Shown: positions 26,801-33,656 of the stretch, piece by piece
Numbering within the stretch: position 1 is the stretch's first letter
Layout: every line of letters starts with the position of its first letter
Origin: Dyadobacter jiangsuensis
Lineage (GTDB): Bacteria; Bacteroidota; Bacteroidia; Cytophagales; Spirosomataceae
Reading direction: 5' to 3'
Assembly: GCF_003014695.1 (NCBI RefSeq)
Contig: NZ_PYAS01000008.1
Location: forward strand, 248,001-312,000
DNA: 64,000 nucleotides
Made by a program: the position numbers and the translations under genes
Notes under the pieces: generated by a model
Databases searched by the model: none
What the model was told of the DNA's origin: nothing
Seen by the model: only the letters and a program-made list of their open reading frames with translations

Positions 26801-27046
26801 GCTATCGAAGTTTCTGCCGACATTTTCAACTTTGCCAACTTCCTGAACAAGGATTGGGGCCGCAACAAGTCGCTCGGTACCCAGGCACTTTATGCACTGG
26901 GCGTCCCTGCCGCCAACGGCAAACCTGCGCAAGCCGCATTCGACAGAACGAAAAACCAGTTTGTTTACCGTGTAAATACCGCCGGTGTGGTGACACCTTC
27001 GGGTAACCCTTACCAGGTGCAGATTGGTTTGCGGTATAGCTTCTGA
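23831..27046 (+). CDS. Oar-like TonB-dependent receptor with carboxypeptidase-regulatory-like domain
   Basis: A 1071-residue outer-membrane protein. Features in order: signal peptide (RFLLPIILTLLCCFGNIVVL), carboxypeptidase-regulatory-like domain at about residues 33-118 (ASISGTVTDDQNASLAGATV), a plug with PVNGRNFTSLMDLSP and FQVVTNQYDVTYGRSGGG, and a large barrel ending in QIGLRYSF. The PVNGRNF and YGRSGGG motifs mark the Oar-like group, whose cargo is mostly unknown (Oar proteins are linked to surface adhesion or protein export in some bacteria). There is a second in-frame ATG two codons on (23837). No SusD partner follows; a strong terminator does. Confidence 0.85.
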   Translation: MLMHKRFLLPIILTLLCCFGNIVVLRAQTTQASISGTVTDDQNASLAGATVQVKNESTGFTTGTITNAKGEYAFKELPLGGPYTVTATYVGFGEQKLTGYLLHQGDAVKVKMSMKDAGQTLEVVSVVASGIKNKIENLGASTAISARDITRLPVNGRNFTSLMDLSPLSRGGNISGQLGSSTGYTIDGMSSKNPTSAGATTSRSGAPYSISIEAVREFQVVTNQYDVTYGRSGGGTISAVTKSGTNQLSGSAFNYTRADWLSSPYDIRGNKINNKFATNQFGFSLGGPILKDKLHFFVAWDHQQDSRPLIIADILSPVDENRFNVTRATLDQFVNIARSKYGMSDTQQFGTFDKKRGSDAAFLRLDWQLNNRNLLTIRNNYTNDRNKLGLADNTTINAYESYGNDFNQDNSLLASLRSTLNSKVTNELKVQHLFVKQKSAPGDQLPAANIPRAIVENVNSVLSDGNSRSTNIQMGGHRFAQERFTNHVVQLVDNLYYNTDKVEYTLGADIMMTHSNSTYGSEVNGRFHYNVDAAAGKTSLDQFNDLKPYRYYREVPLMDDWSVKGTIWNAGVYGQLKTSLATGLDVVAGLRLDYAHYPSSPLNQTLYDALKIRTDNKIKSFVVQPRVQFTWDVNDKHTDIFRLGAGVFASDINNYVVINNLTFDGKHLATVDVRSPNIPTPDFAAYRANYNSIPTLSQFQLPTINTNAKDARVPIIYKANISYNKYLTDKLKVGIAGYMSLGRNNYMYVDRNMVDEPFFRLANEGNRGVFVPGGDKMPTNGAGDWLQGRKSTQFGRVLELNSEGKVNAFSVVADVKYQYFRDGEITLSYTYNDVKDNTSFNGNVANSATLSLPVRDDPRNLSLMSYSDNQFRHKIVFYGSLPSFWGVNVGVRYSGIGGTRYTLLSGGNTNGDFVGTNDLAFVFDRNDPSVPENVRTGLQAILDNKDASQSIKDYITKNSGKIAERNGGINGFYGVFDVRASKRIRIAGTHAIEVSADIFNFANFLNKDWGRNKSLGTQALYALGVPAANGKPAQAAFDRTKNQFVYRVNTAGVVTPSGNPYQVQIGLRYSF

Positions 27047-27067
27047 TGATTTGCATTGTTAAAAATC

Positions 27068-27104
27068 AAAGCCCCTCTTCCGGAAAATGGAAGAGGGGCT
27101 TTTT
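27068..27104. terminator. Strong bidirectional intrinsic terminator
   Basis: A 14-bp perfect stem (AAAGCCCCTCTTCC with GGAAGAGGGGCTTT), 7-nt loop, flanked by A-runs on one side and T-runs on the other, between the convergent Oar-like and siderophore-receptor genes. Confidence 0.92.
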
Positions 27105-27128
27105 ACGTTTGAACTGCTATTGACTTTT

Positions 27129-29717
27129 TTAGAACTTCAACGCCACACCCGCCATCACATTCGCGGGTTTCTGTGGGCTGCCATCGCTGAGCCAGTATTT
27201 TTCGTTCAACAGGTTATCGCCTTTCAGGCTGATCCGAAACCTTGGCTGATCATAAAATAATGTGGCATTTACCAGCGTGTAGGAAGGTATTGTAAATGTG
27301 TTTGCGGAATTAAAATAAGATTCGGAAACACGATAGCCACCTCCCCCAATCCCGAAACCTCGCAAACCTCCGCCTGAAATTTGGTAGCTCACCCACAGAT
27401 TAGCCGTGTTTTTAGGTGTGGAAATGGCGCGTTTGCCCGCAATCGCCTCGGCTGCGCGACGGTATTCGTTGTCGTTATAACCATAACCTACCACGATGTT
27501 CAGTCCTCTTACCGGACTTGCGATCAGTTCTGCTTCAATACCTTTGCTCTGCTGGGTCCCGTCCTGCACGGTAAAGTTCTGATTATTGACCGTTCGCAGA
27601 TAAGTCGAGTTTTTGACAGCAATATCATAATAACTGATCGTAGCGCTTAGTCTGTTACCCAACAGATTAACCTTCGCCCCCACTTCCCATTGGTTAGCCT
27701 GCTGCGGCTTGAAGTTAGAGACGGTTCCATCCGGCTGGCTGGCGGCAGGAATGTTTTTAAAACCATTCATATAGTTTGCAAAGAGCGAAATGCGGTCCGG
27801 CACTGGTTGGTACACAATGCCCAGTTTGGGTGAAAGCGCTGTTTGTTTGTAATCACCTGTCGTTAACCCGGTCAAGCTGTTCAATGTACCACTGTTAACA
27901 AACCGGTCGACACGCAAGCTAAGCAATACCATGAGCTGCCGGGTGAAATTGATCATGTCCGACGCATAAGCACTGTATGAATATTGCTTGTTGATAGATT
28001 CCGGTGCGTTCAGTTTGGTAAACAAAGTCTGGATCTGATCGTTATCCAGTGAGCGGCTTGCCTTGTTGATATTGACGGTGTCGAGCGTCACGACGCCATA
28101 ATGCATGTGGCGGTATTGTGTCAGGTAGTCCACCCCTAGCAGCAGTCTGTTACGGATCGGGCCGACATTGAAATCACCGACAAAATTCTGCTGGATCTGC
28201 TTCCGGCCCCATTTATCAGGAAACCACACGCTCACCTGACGACGGACGGTCGAATCGGTCATCCAGGTATAGTTGAACTGGTTGAAATGGTCATAAGTCC
28301 CGAGCGACCATGCATAGTTGGTTTGCGAAGTCCAGTTTCCAGACAATTTATATTCAGCCTGAAAATACACGTTGTTGGACGCCTGGATCGAGCTTGCGGA
28401 GTTGTCTATCAGCGAGCGTTTATACCCTATTTTCAAATCATTGAATGACTTGGCCTTCACTCCGCTGCCGATCGTCAGCAATGTCGCGGAAGTAGCTCTG
28501 GCGGTCTGAATATCTGCATTCAGGTTCAGTGTCAGACGGTCGGAAGCCTTATAGGTAAAACTTGGCGCAATCGCGATTGTATGCGAAAAACCCTGATCCT
28601 GAAAGGAATTCTCTTTCTGCGCCGCCGCATTGAAACGGAAAAGCAAAGTCTTATCCCGGTCTACAGGCGTATTCACATCCACAGTAAACCGGCTAAGGTC
28701 ATTGCTCCCCGTCGAATAGGACACCTCGCCCCCCAATTTTTCGAAAGGCTTTTTGGTAACATAGTTGACCAATCCGTTGAACGACACCATCGCCGATCCG
28801 AACAACGTGCTCGAAGGACCGCGGATCACTTCCACACGCTCAACGATCGCAGGATCGATGCCGGTTTTCAAAAAGGTCGCCATTCCGTTCCGCAAATTAT
28901 CCCCCGACTGAAACCCGCGTGAAATGAATACGGGCATACCCGCGCCTGTACGCGTGGATGTCGCACCAGGCACATTCCGAAACGACTCTTCCAGCCGCGT
29001 AATCATCTGCTCGTTCATCAGATCCTTGCCTACCACGCTGTAAACCTGTGGGTTTTCAAGGTTTTTGAGCGGCAGCCGCGCCACATAATCGCTTTCCTTG
29101 TTCCCGAATTTGTTGGCGCTGCCAGTCACAACCAGCTCTTGCAAGGTTTTGCTGTCTTCATGCAGCGAAACCTCCTGCAACGTGACCGTCTGGTCAGGCA
29201 GTACTTCTACCTCCTGCTCAATCGCCTCATAACCCAGCAGTTGTATCACGACAATCTGCTTCCCGACAGGTACATTTTTCACCTGGTATTCACCGCGGGC
29301 ATCCGTTTGTGCCCCTTTTCCTGTTCGTTTTACCAAAACATTTACAAACTCTGCCGCCTGCCCGTCCGATGTTCGCACCGCTCCTTTCACATTTCCACGT
29401 CCTTCGGTTTTGGCCAGGATCAGGATTTTATTTCCCTGCACTTTCAAGCGATCGGCGGCTTCTCCAATCAGCTGCACAAGCACCTCTTTCACAGCAACAT
29501 CCTTCACATTCAGGGAAACTTTGCGATGGACATCCAGGTAAGTACCACTGTAAGAAAACGTGCATTGCGCTTGCTCCCCTGCGGCAGCCAGGGCATCGCC
29601 CAGGGCAATCTGATCGAGTGAAATGGTAATGCGCTTTTCGAGCACAGATTTGACTTGCGCATGCAGCGTCAGTGGAATGGCCAGCATAAGCACAGCCAGT
29701 TTGAATAGGGTTTTCAT
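27129..29717 (-). CDS. TonB-dependent siderophore receptor with STN signalling domain
   Basis: An 862-residue receptor: signal peptide (MKTLFKLAVLMLAIPLTLHA), an STN secretin/TonB short N-terminal domain at about residues 30-100 (ITISLDQIALGDALAAAGEQ), a carboxypeptidase-regulatory-like domain at about 105-190, a plug with VVTGSANKFG, PQVYSVVGKDLMNEQ and VEVIRGPSSTLFGSAM, and a barrel ending in AGVALKF. The plug and barrel motifs fit the TonB-dependent siderophore receptor group. The STN domain normally contacts a FecR anti-sigma factor, and genes for FecR and an ECF sigma factor lie upstream on the same strand. So this is likely a FecA-like iron-responsive system; the ligand is unknown. Confidence 0.92.
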   Translation of the reverse strand: MKTLFKLAVLMLAIPLTLHAQVKSVLEKRITISLDQIALGDALAAAGEQAQCTFSYSGTYLDVHRKVSLNVKDVAVKEVLVQLIGEAADRLKVQGNKILILAKTEGRGNVKGAVRTSDGQAAEFVNVLVKRTGKGAQTDARGEYQVKNVPVGKQIVVIQLLGYEAIEQEVEVLPDQTVTLQEVSLHEDSKTLQELVVTGSANKFGNKESDYVARLPLKNLENPQVYSVVGKDLMNEQMITRLEESFRNVPGATSTRTGAGMPVFISRGFQSGDNLRNGMATFLKTGIDPAIVERVEVIRGPSSTLFGSAMVSFNGLVNYVTKKPFEKLGGEVSYSTGSNDLSRFTVDVNTPVDRDKTLLFRFNAAAQKENSFQDQGFSHTIAIAPSFTYKASDRLTLNLNADIQTARATSATLLTIGSGVKAKSFNDLKIGYKRSLIDNSASSIQASNNVYFQAEYKLSGNWTSQTNYAWSLGTYDHFNQFNYTWMTDSTVRRQVSVWFPDKWGRKQIQQNFVGDFNVGPIRNRLLLGVDYLTQYRHMHYGVVTLDTVNINKASRSLDNDQIQTLFTKLNAPESINKQYSYSAYASDMINFTRQLMVLLSLRVDRFVNSGTLNSLTGLTTGDYKQTALSPKLGIVYQPVPDRISLFANYMNGFKNIPAASQPDGTVSNFKPQQANQWEVGAKVNLLGNRLSATISYYDIAVKNSTYLRTVNNQNFTVQDGTQQSKGIEAELIASPVRGLNIVVGYGYNDNEYRRAAEAIAGKRAISTPKNTANLWVSYQISGGGLRGFGIGGGGYRVSESYFNSANTFTIPSYTLVNATLFYDQPRFRISLKGDNLLNEKYWLSDGSPQKPANVMAGVALKF

Positions 29718-29769
29718 TAATTTTGTTTCAATGTTTAATTAATTCTTTCAGTGAGAGTTGTTGGACACC

Positions 29770-29813
29770 GGCCTGGGTGCAAGTTTGCGAGACGGAACAC
29801 CCTGGCCTTTTTT
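29770..29813 (+). terminator. Plus-strand terminator between fecR-like and receptor genes
   Basis: GGCCTGGGTG at 29770-29779 pairs with CACCCTGGCC at 29798-29807 (one mismatch) and is followed by six T on the plus strand. The flanking genes are on the minus strand, so it would end an antisense transcript, or act on the minus strand as a hairpin without T-run between the FecR gene and receptor gene. Confidence 0.5.
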
Positions 29814-29876
29814 ATATGCTGTCCTGCGCGCGATCAGGGAGGATTTACTTTCATAATAAGCTGGATAACAATTGAT

Positions 29877-30839
29877 TTATTGAATGATAAGTTGCTTTCC
29901 TTGTTGGGTATAGGTGAATTTCATAGCCGACGACATATCGTGCAGGATGGTTTGCAAGGAAGGATTTTCGTAGGTACCCGTAAAAATGACTCTTTCCAGG
30001 CCCGGGCCACGGATCTCAATATCGATACGATACCAGCGTTCCAGTATCACGGCTATTTCCGATAAGCGATTATCTCGGAAAACGAGCCTGTTTTGTTTCC
30101 AGCCGGCATATGCTCCTGCATACACATTGCGGTTGGACAATTCACCCGAAACCACGTCGAACGACGCCATTTGATTCGCCGTCAGGACAACCTGCTTTTG
30201 CGCCTTACCGAACCGCACTTTTCCCTCCGTTACCACCAATTCCGTTAACTCTCCGGGATAGGCTTTGAGGTTAAAAACAGTCCCCAGTACCCGGGTTTCA
30301 GTGTTTTGGGTATGAATAGTAAATGGCCGCGATGGGTCTTTGCTGATTTCAAAGAATGCCTCCCCTGTGAGTTGAACGTTTCTTGAAGTATCCGTAAAAT
30401 GGTCGGGGAAACGCAAATGGCTTCCCGCATTCAGGTACACGAGCGAGCTGTCGGGCAGATAAAACTTCTTCTTTTCACCGAATGCGGCCCTGATTTCCTG
30501 ATAATGGATGGGTGCGATTTGCATCGCGTTTTTCCTCATCGCTAACCGGTCATAGGCCAGCCACGATAAGCCCGCGACCATCGCAACACCCGCCGCTATA
30601 CGCGACCATTTCCAGCATACCGTATTACGCGTTGCCTTGCCCGAATCTTCCCCATGTCGCTGCCCATCGCCAAGCGCATTCCAAATTCGTGACTGGATGG
30701 CCTTGCGTTCGTTGCCCTTCAAATAGGACGGTACCTGGTCGGTCCCGTCGCCGGCGAGCCATTGCAGCACGGCATTTTCCTCCTCCGGACTGCATTGCCC
30801 CAGGTGATATTTCCGAATGAGTTCAGGGGTTACCTGCAT
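29877..30839 (-). CDS. FecR-type anti-sigma factor
   Basis: The 320-residue protein has the N-terminal cytoplasmic anti-sigma segment (ELIRKYHLGQCSPEEENAVL), one membrane helix near residues 75-95, a FecR domain at about 110-215 (KKFYLPDSSLVYLNAGSHLR, then VLGTVFNLKAYPGE) and a C-terminal DUF4974-like domain (LSEIAVILERWYRIDIEI, then TGTYENPSLQTIL). It should sit in the inner membrane, read the STN domain of the receptor at 27129 and control the sigma factor at 30930. The order sigma-fecR-receptor is the classical one. Confidence 0.93.
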   Translation of the reverse strand: MQVTPELIRKYHLGQCSPEEENAVLQWLAGDGTDQVPSYLKGNERKAIQSRIWNALGDGQRHGEDSGKATRNTVCWKWSRIAAGVAMVAGLSWLAYDRLAMRKNAMQIAPIHYQEIRAAFGEKKKFYLPDSSLVYLNAGSHLRFPDHFTDTSRNVQLTGEAFFEISKDPSRPFTIHTQNTETRVLGTVFNLKAYPGELTELVVTEGKVRFGKAQKQVVLTANQMASFDVVSGELSNRNVYAGAYAGWKQNRLVFRDNRLSEIAVILERWYRIDIEIRGPGLERVIFTGTYENPSLQTILHDMSSAMKFTYTQQGKQLIIQ

Positions 30840-30929
30840 AAGATCTGTTTAAAACAGGGAGTGTTCCCTATTCACAGTTGCAGAGCCCCTGTAAATCCCC
30901 TATTGCTGCCCAGAAGATTTTGAAAATAA

Positions 30930-31439
30930 TTAACGGTCAACCCCAAGGTGCAGCCTCAAAACCCGCAGCGCCTTGGTGATCTGGTTCTCGACCGTCTTTT
31001 CAGAAATCGCCAGCGAATGGGCGATCTGTTTATTATTCATCCCGTTTTCCCGACTCATCCTGAATACCTTCTGGCATTGCTCGGGCAACGCGCCCACTAT
31101 GCGGCCCACCTGCTCGGTGAGCGCATTGTAATAAACCAGGTTCTCGGTGTGGTTCTCCGGAGCGGGTGCAGCGAAGGAAATTTCGCGGAGGTTACGGGCT
31201 TCCATGGCGGTGTTCCGTAAATATTCGAAAGCTTTAAGCCGTGCGGCCCTCACCAGGTAGTTTTCAACCCCTGTCTCTATAAGCAGGTTATCGCGGCGCT
31301 CCCACAATGAACGGAAGATATCTTGTACCAGTTCTTCCGCCACGGCGGTGTCGCCCACAAAATGGAAGCATATATTGTACATCCTTTCCCAGTGTTCCAG
31401 GAAAATCCGTTCAAAGACGCTTTCATCAATCAGTCGCAT
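30930..31439 (-). CDS. ECF-type RNA polymerase sigma-70 factor
   Basis: A 169-residue sigma factor with region 2 (VFERIFLEHWERMYNICFHF, then ELVQDIFRSLWERRDNL) and region 4 (LPEQCQKVFRMSRENGMNNK, then QIAHSLAISEKTVENQITKA). It resembles the sigma factor at 2733 (similar region 4 motifs), so the two arose from one FecI-like lineage. The fecR gene follows after 90 nt and then the siderophore receptor, giving a FecI-FecR-FecA-like operon. Confidence 0.93.
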   Translation of the reverse strand: MRLIDESVFERIFLEHWERMYNICFHFVGDTAVAEELVQDIFRSLWERRDNLLIETGVENYLVRAARLKAFEYLRNTAMEARNLREISFAAPAPENHTENLVYYNALTEQVGRIVGALPEQCQKVFRMSRENGMNNKQIAHSLAISEKTVENQITKALRVLRLHLGVDR

Positions 31440-31702
31440 TAGACAGTAATCTTATTTAGACCTATTCTAAATGCAAAAATGATTCTTAAAGCGTTTAAAA
31501 TCAAATTTCCTGCAACTTATTGACAGATTTCTGCGAAATGGTCGTTAACGGGGAACAGACTACACCAGTTTTGGACCGTTTTAACCCCTGGTTTGGGCAG
31601 TTCATCACAATGGTGTTCTGTATGTTGAATCTTCAACACTAATTTAGAGCATGTTTCAATCAGTTGGAGGCACGTCCTCCGGAACATTAACTTCATTTAG
31701 CC

Positions 31703-32143
31703 ATGAGTACAATTGAAATTGAACAAGAGCAGGAAATCACTCCAGTGAACATCATCCGGATCGGAACAGGATTCTGGTCTGCTAAGCCATTACTGACGGC
31801 CATCAGGCTGGGCCTTTTCACCGAGCTTGCTGCCGGCCCGCTGTTTGTATCCGAAATTCGTCAAAAACTGAGACTCGAAAGCCACAGCTCTCTCGACTTC
31901 CTCGACGCCCTCGTAAACTGGGGCATCATCGAACGCCACGGCAAGGGTTTCACCGCCATTTACCACAATTCACCAGCAGCCAATGCCTTCCTGAATCGTC
32001 GCAAACCCGATTACCTCGGTAACTTGCTCGAAATGGTCAATGACGAAAAATCTCCGCTGGCCGGCAATCTTAAAGAAGTGGTCAGTGAGTCGGGTGCCCG
32101 CAATTCCTGGGACCTGAACAGGCTGTTCACCATGGTTGCCTGA
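31703..32143 (+). CDS. Stand-alone methyltransferase-type dimerisation winged-helix domain
   Basis: The 146-residue protein matches only the N-terminal winged-helix dimerisation domain that normally precedes a Rossmann methyltransferase domain (TGFWSAKPLLTAIRLGLFTE, then LFVSEIRQKLRLESHSSLDF, then LVNWGIIERHGKGF). In full-length relatives the SAM-binding domain follows the position of ILEMxN; here the gene ends about 30 residues later and a terminator follows directly. It is therefore either a naturally short regulator-like protein or a remnant. No SAM-binding motif is present, so it should not methylate anything by itself. Confidence 0.65.
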   Translation: MSTIEIEQEQEITPVNIIRIGTGFWSAKPLLTAIRLGLFTELAAGPLFVSEIRQKLRLESHSSLDFLDALVNWGIIERHGKGFTAIYHNSPAANAFLNRRKPDYLGNLLEMVNDEKSPLAGNLKEVVSESGARNSWDLNRLFTMVA

Positions 32144-32167
32144 TCGAATACCAACTATACTTATTAC

Positions 32168-32201
32168 CGGGAGCGGCCTTTACCACTCCCGCACTTTTTT
32201 T
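32168..32201 (+). terminator. Intrinsic terminator after the winged-helix gene
   Basis: CGGGAG-C-GG pairs with CC-A-CTCCCG around a 6-nt loop, followed within a few nt by seven T on the plus strand, about 25 nt after the stop codon at 32143. Confidence 0.75.
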
Positions 32202-32221
32202 AAGGGAGCATATGATTGTTC

Positions 32222-32401
32222 TCAGCGCCCTCGAAGTCTACTTAACTCTTCCCGTAACTCTGGAGTCCAGTCGGCCTCTATGAGCTGTACTTTCTCTTTT
32301 GCAGCCTTCCAAAGTTTGGGGTAACGCTCCTTTAATTCCTCCTCTGTTATCCAATTCTCTGCAAGATTTACCCTGTTATTAACATTCGGCTCCTTCATCA
32401 T
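32222..32401 (-). CDS. Small protein (59 aa) paired with a DUF6934 gene
   Basis: A 60-codon frame encodes MMKEPNVNNRVNLAENWITE and then ELKERYPKLWKAAKEKVQ, ending ELREELSRLRGR. It is rich in charged helices, has no signal peptide or membrane helix, and has a start only 18 nt after the stop of the DUF6934 gene on the same strand, implying one transcript. The A- and G-rich AAGGAG just inside the gene may serve the second ATG. I do not recognise a family. Pairing with a partner of this type suggests a two-component module, but that is inference. Confidence 0.65.
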   Translation of the reverse strand: MMKEPNVNNRVNLAENWITEEELKERYPKLWKAAKEKVQLIEADWTPELREELSRLRGR

Positions 32402-32419
32402 AGCTTGGTTTTGGTTAAA

Positions 32420-32860
32420 CTAATTATCCTTAATCGATATTGTAAAGCCCCAATAGTTCCTTCCTTGCTGAAAAACTTCTAGACCATCGGTCGTCAAACC
32501 ATGGATATCAAAATAGCGACCAATGTCACTAAGCTCTCGCACAATCGCCATCTGATACAAACGGGTTCGGGCTTGTGTGGAACCTTTTATCAGCACTTCG
32601 GCCTTGGGATGGTCGCTCAGAAAAAACATAATATCTTTTGCCACAGTCGTTAGTACAAGCTCTGTATTGCCATCACTACTCGTAATATCCAAATCAATAC
32701 TTCCATCATTTTGCAGATCGCCAAGAATGACTGCGTAGGAATCCTGGGTCTCCATTGGCGTAAAAAGCACAACCTTATCCATCACTTTATCTCCCGCGCT
32801 GGAAAAGCTAAACATTCGTCCCGAGTTGTCAAGCAAATACTGATACAATAGTCTATCCAT
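32420..32860 (-). CDS. DUF6934 family protein
   Basis: A 146-residue soluble protein matching the DUF6934 family found widely in Bacteroidota: conserved features include VILGDLQNDGSIDLDITSS, LTTVAKDIMFFLSDHP, VLIKGSTQARTRLYQMAI and the aromatic end RNYWGFTISIK. The biochemical function of the family is unknown. The gene is followed by a 59-codon gene in the same direction. The STxARTRLY block is the most conserved and could be a binding or catalytic site. No signal peptide is present, so it is cytoplasmic. Confidence 0.8.
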   Translation of the reverse strand: MDRLLYQYLLDNSGRMFSFSSAGDKVMDKVVLFTPMETQDSYAVILGDLQNDGSIDLDITSSDGNTELVLTTVAKDIMFFLSDHPKAEVLIKGSTQARTRLYQMAIVRELSDIGRYFDIHGLTTDGLEVFQQGRNYWGFTISIKDN

Positions 32861-33186
32861 TGGAAAAACCGGGTTAGTTCCCTCTCAATTTGTAACAACC
32901 GAAAGCCCTTCCGCTAATTCAATGTCCAAATGGCGGCAACGGATTCTCAAGCGCTATAACATGCAATCTCCAAGCCCTTTTCTCAAAATCATGAGGCACT
33001 TCATAGGTATTCGTACCAATTTATCAACAGCAATTCCCTTTTCCCTCATCCAATGTCTAACCGGCACCGGCGAATGATCCAAAACCCGCATTTCGTCCCT
33101 CCAAACCGGCCCCTCGTCAATCTGATTTGCGGACGGCTAGCGCTTGATTTACATTCGAAGTGTTTAAAACTTCAAATCCATCGCCT
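32861..33186. other. 326-nt intergenic region with no clear gene
   Basis: The region separates the DUF6934 gene (minus) from the molybdenum hydroxylase genes (plus). A minus-strand frame without a good start at about 32960-33120 encodes VWRDEMRVLDHSPVPVRHWM with protein-like composition; it may be a gene remnant or chance. Otherwise no structure was found. Confidence 0.4.
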
Positions 33187-33648
33187 ATGCCTTCCTACAA
33201 GCTTTCTGTGAACGGTAAGACCTATACTGTCGAAGCCGAAGAGCAAATGCCGCTGCTTTGGGTTATCCGCGATTTGATCGGGCTGACAGGGACTAAATAC
33301 GGCTGCGGCATTGCGCAATGCGGGGCTTGTACGGTGCATCTGAGTGGGGCACCGGTGCGGTCTTGCTCTTTTCCGGTATCGGCAGTGGGTGAGCAACCGG
33401 TGACGACGATCGAGGGGCTTTCAGAGGACAATTCACATCCGGTGCAACGCGCGTGGATCGCCGAGCAGGTACCGCAATGCGGCTATTGCCAGAGCGGCCA
33501 GATCATGTCGGCAGTGGCGCTGCTCGCGGACAACGCCAACCCCGATGACGAAGCCATTAACGCGGCCATGAATGGTAACATATGCCGGTGCGGGACGTAT
33601 CCCCGCATCCGCAAGGCGATCAAAACCGCCGCCGGCTATTCGCATTGA
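33187..33648 (+). CDS. [2Fe-2S] subunit of a molybdenum hydroxylase (isoquinoline 1-oxidoreductase type)
   Basis: A 153-residue protein with the two [2Fe-2S] motifs of xanthine-oxidase-family small subunits: plant-type ferredoxin cysteines C40, C45, C48 and C60 ([11 protein letters not shown]), and the second cluster cysteines C98, C101, C133 and C135 (QCGYCQSGQ and [10 protein letters not shown]). ATG 33187 is chosen over the in-frame GTG at 33160. It passes electrons from the molybdenum subunit encoded 8 nt downstream to an external acceptor. Substrate is unknown; relatives oxidise aldehydes or N-heteroaromatics. Confidence 0.9.
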   Translation: MPSYKLSVNGKTYTVEAEEQMPLLWVIRDLIGLTGTKYGCGIAQCGACTVHLSGAPVRSCSFPVSAVGEQPVTTIEGLSEDNSHPVQRAWIAEQVPQCGYCQSGQIMSAVALLADNANPDDEAINAAMNGNICRCGTYPRIRKAIKTAAGYSH

Positions 33649-33656
33649 TCGACACT

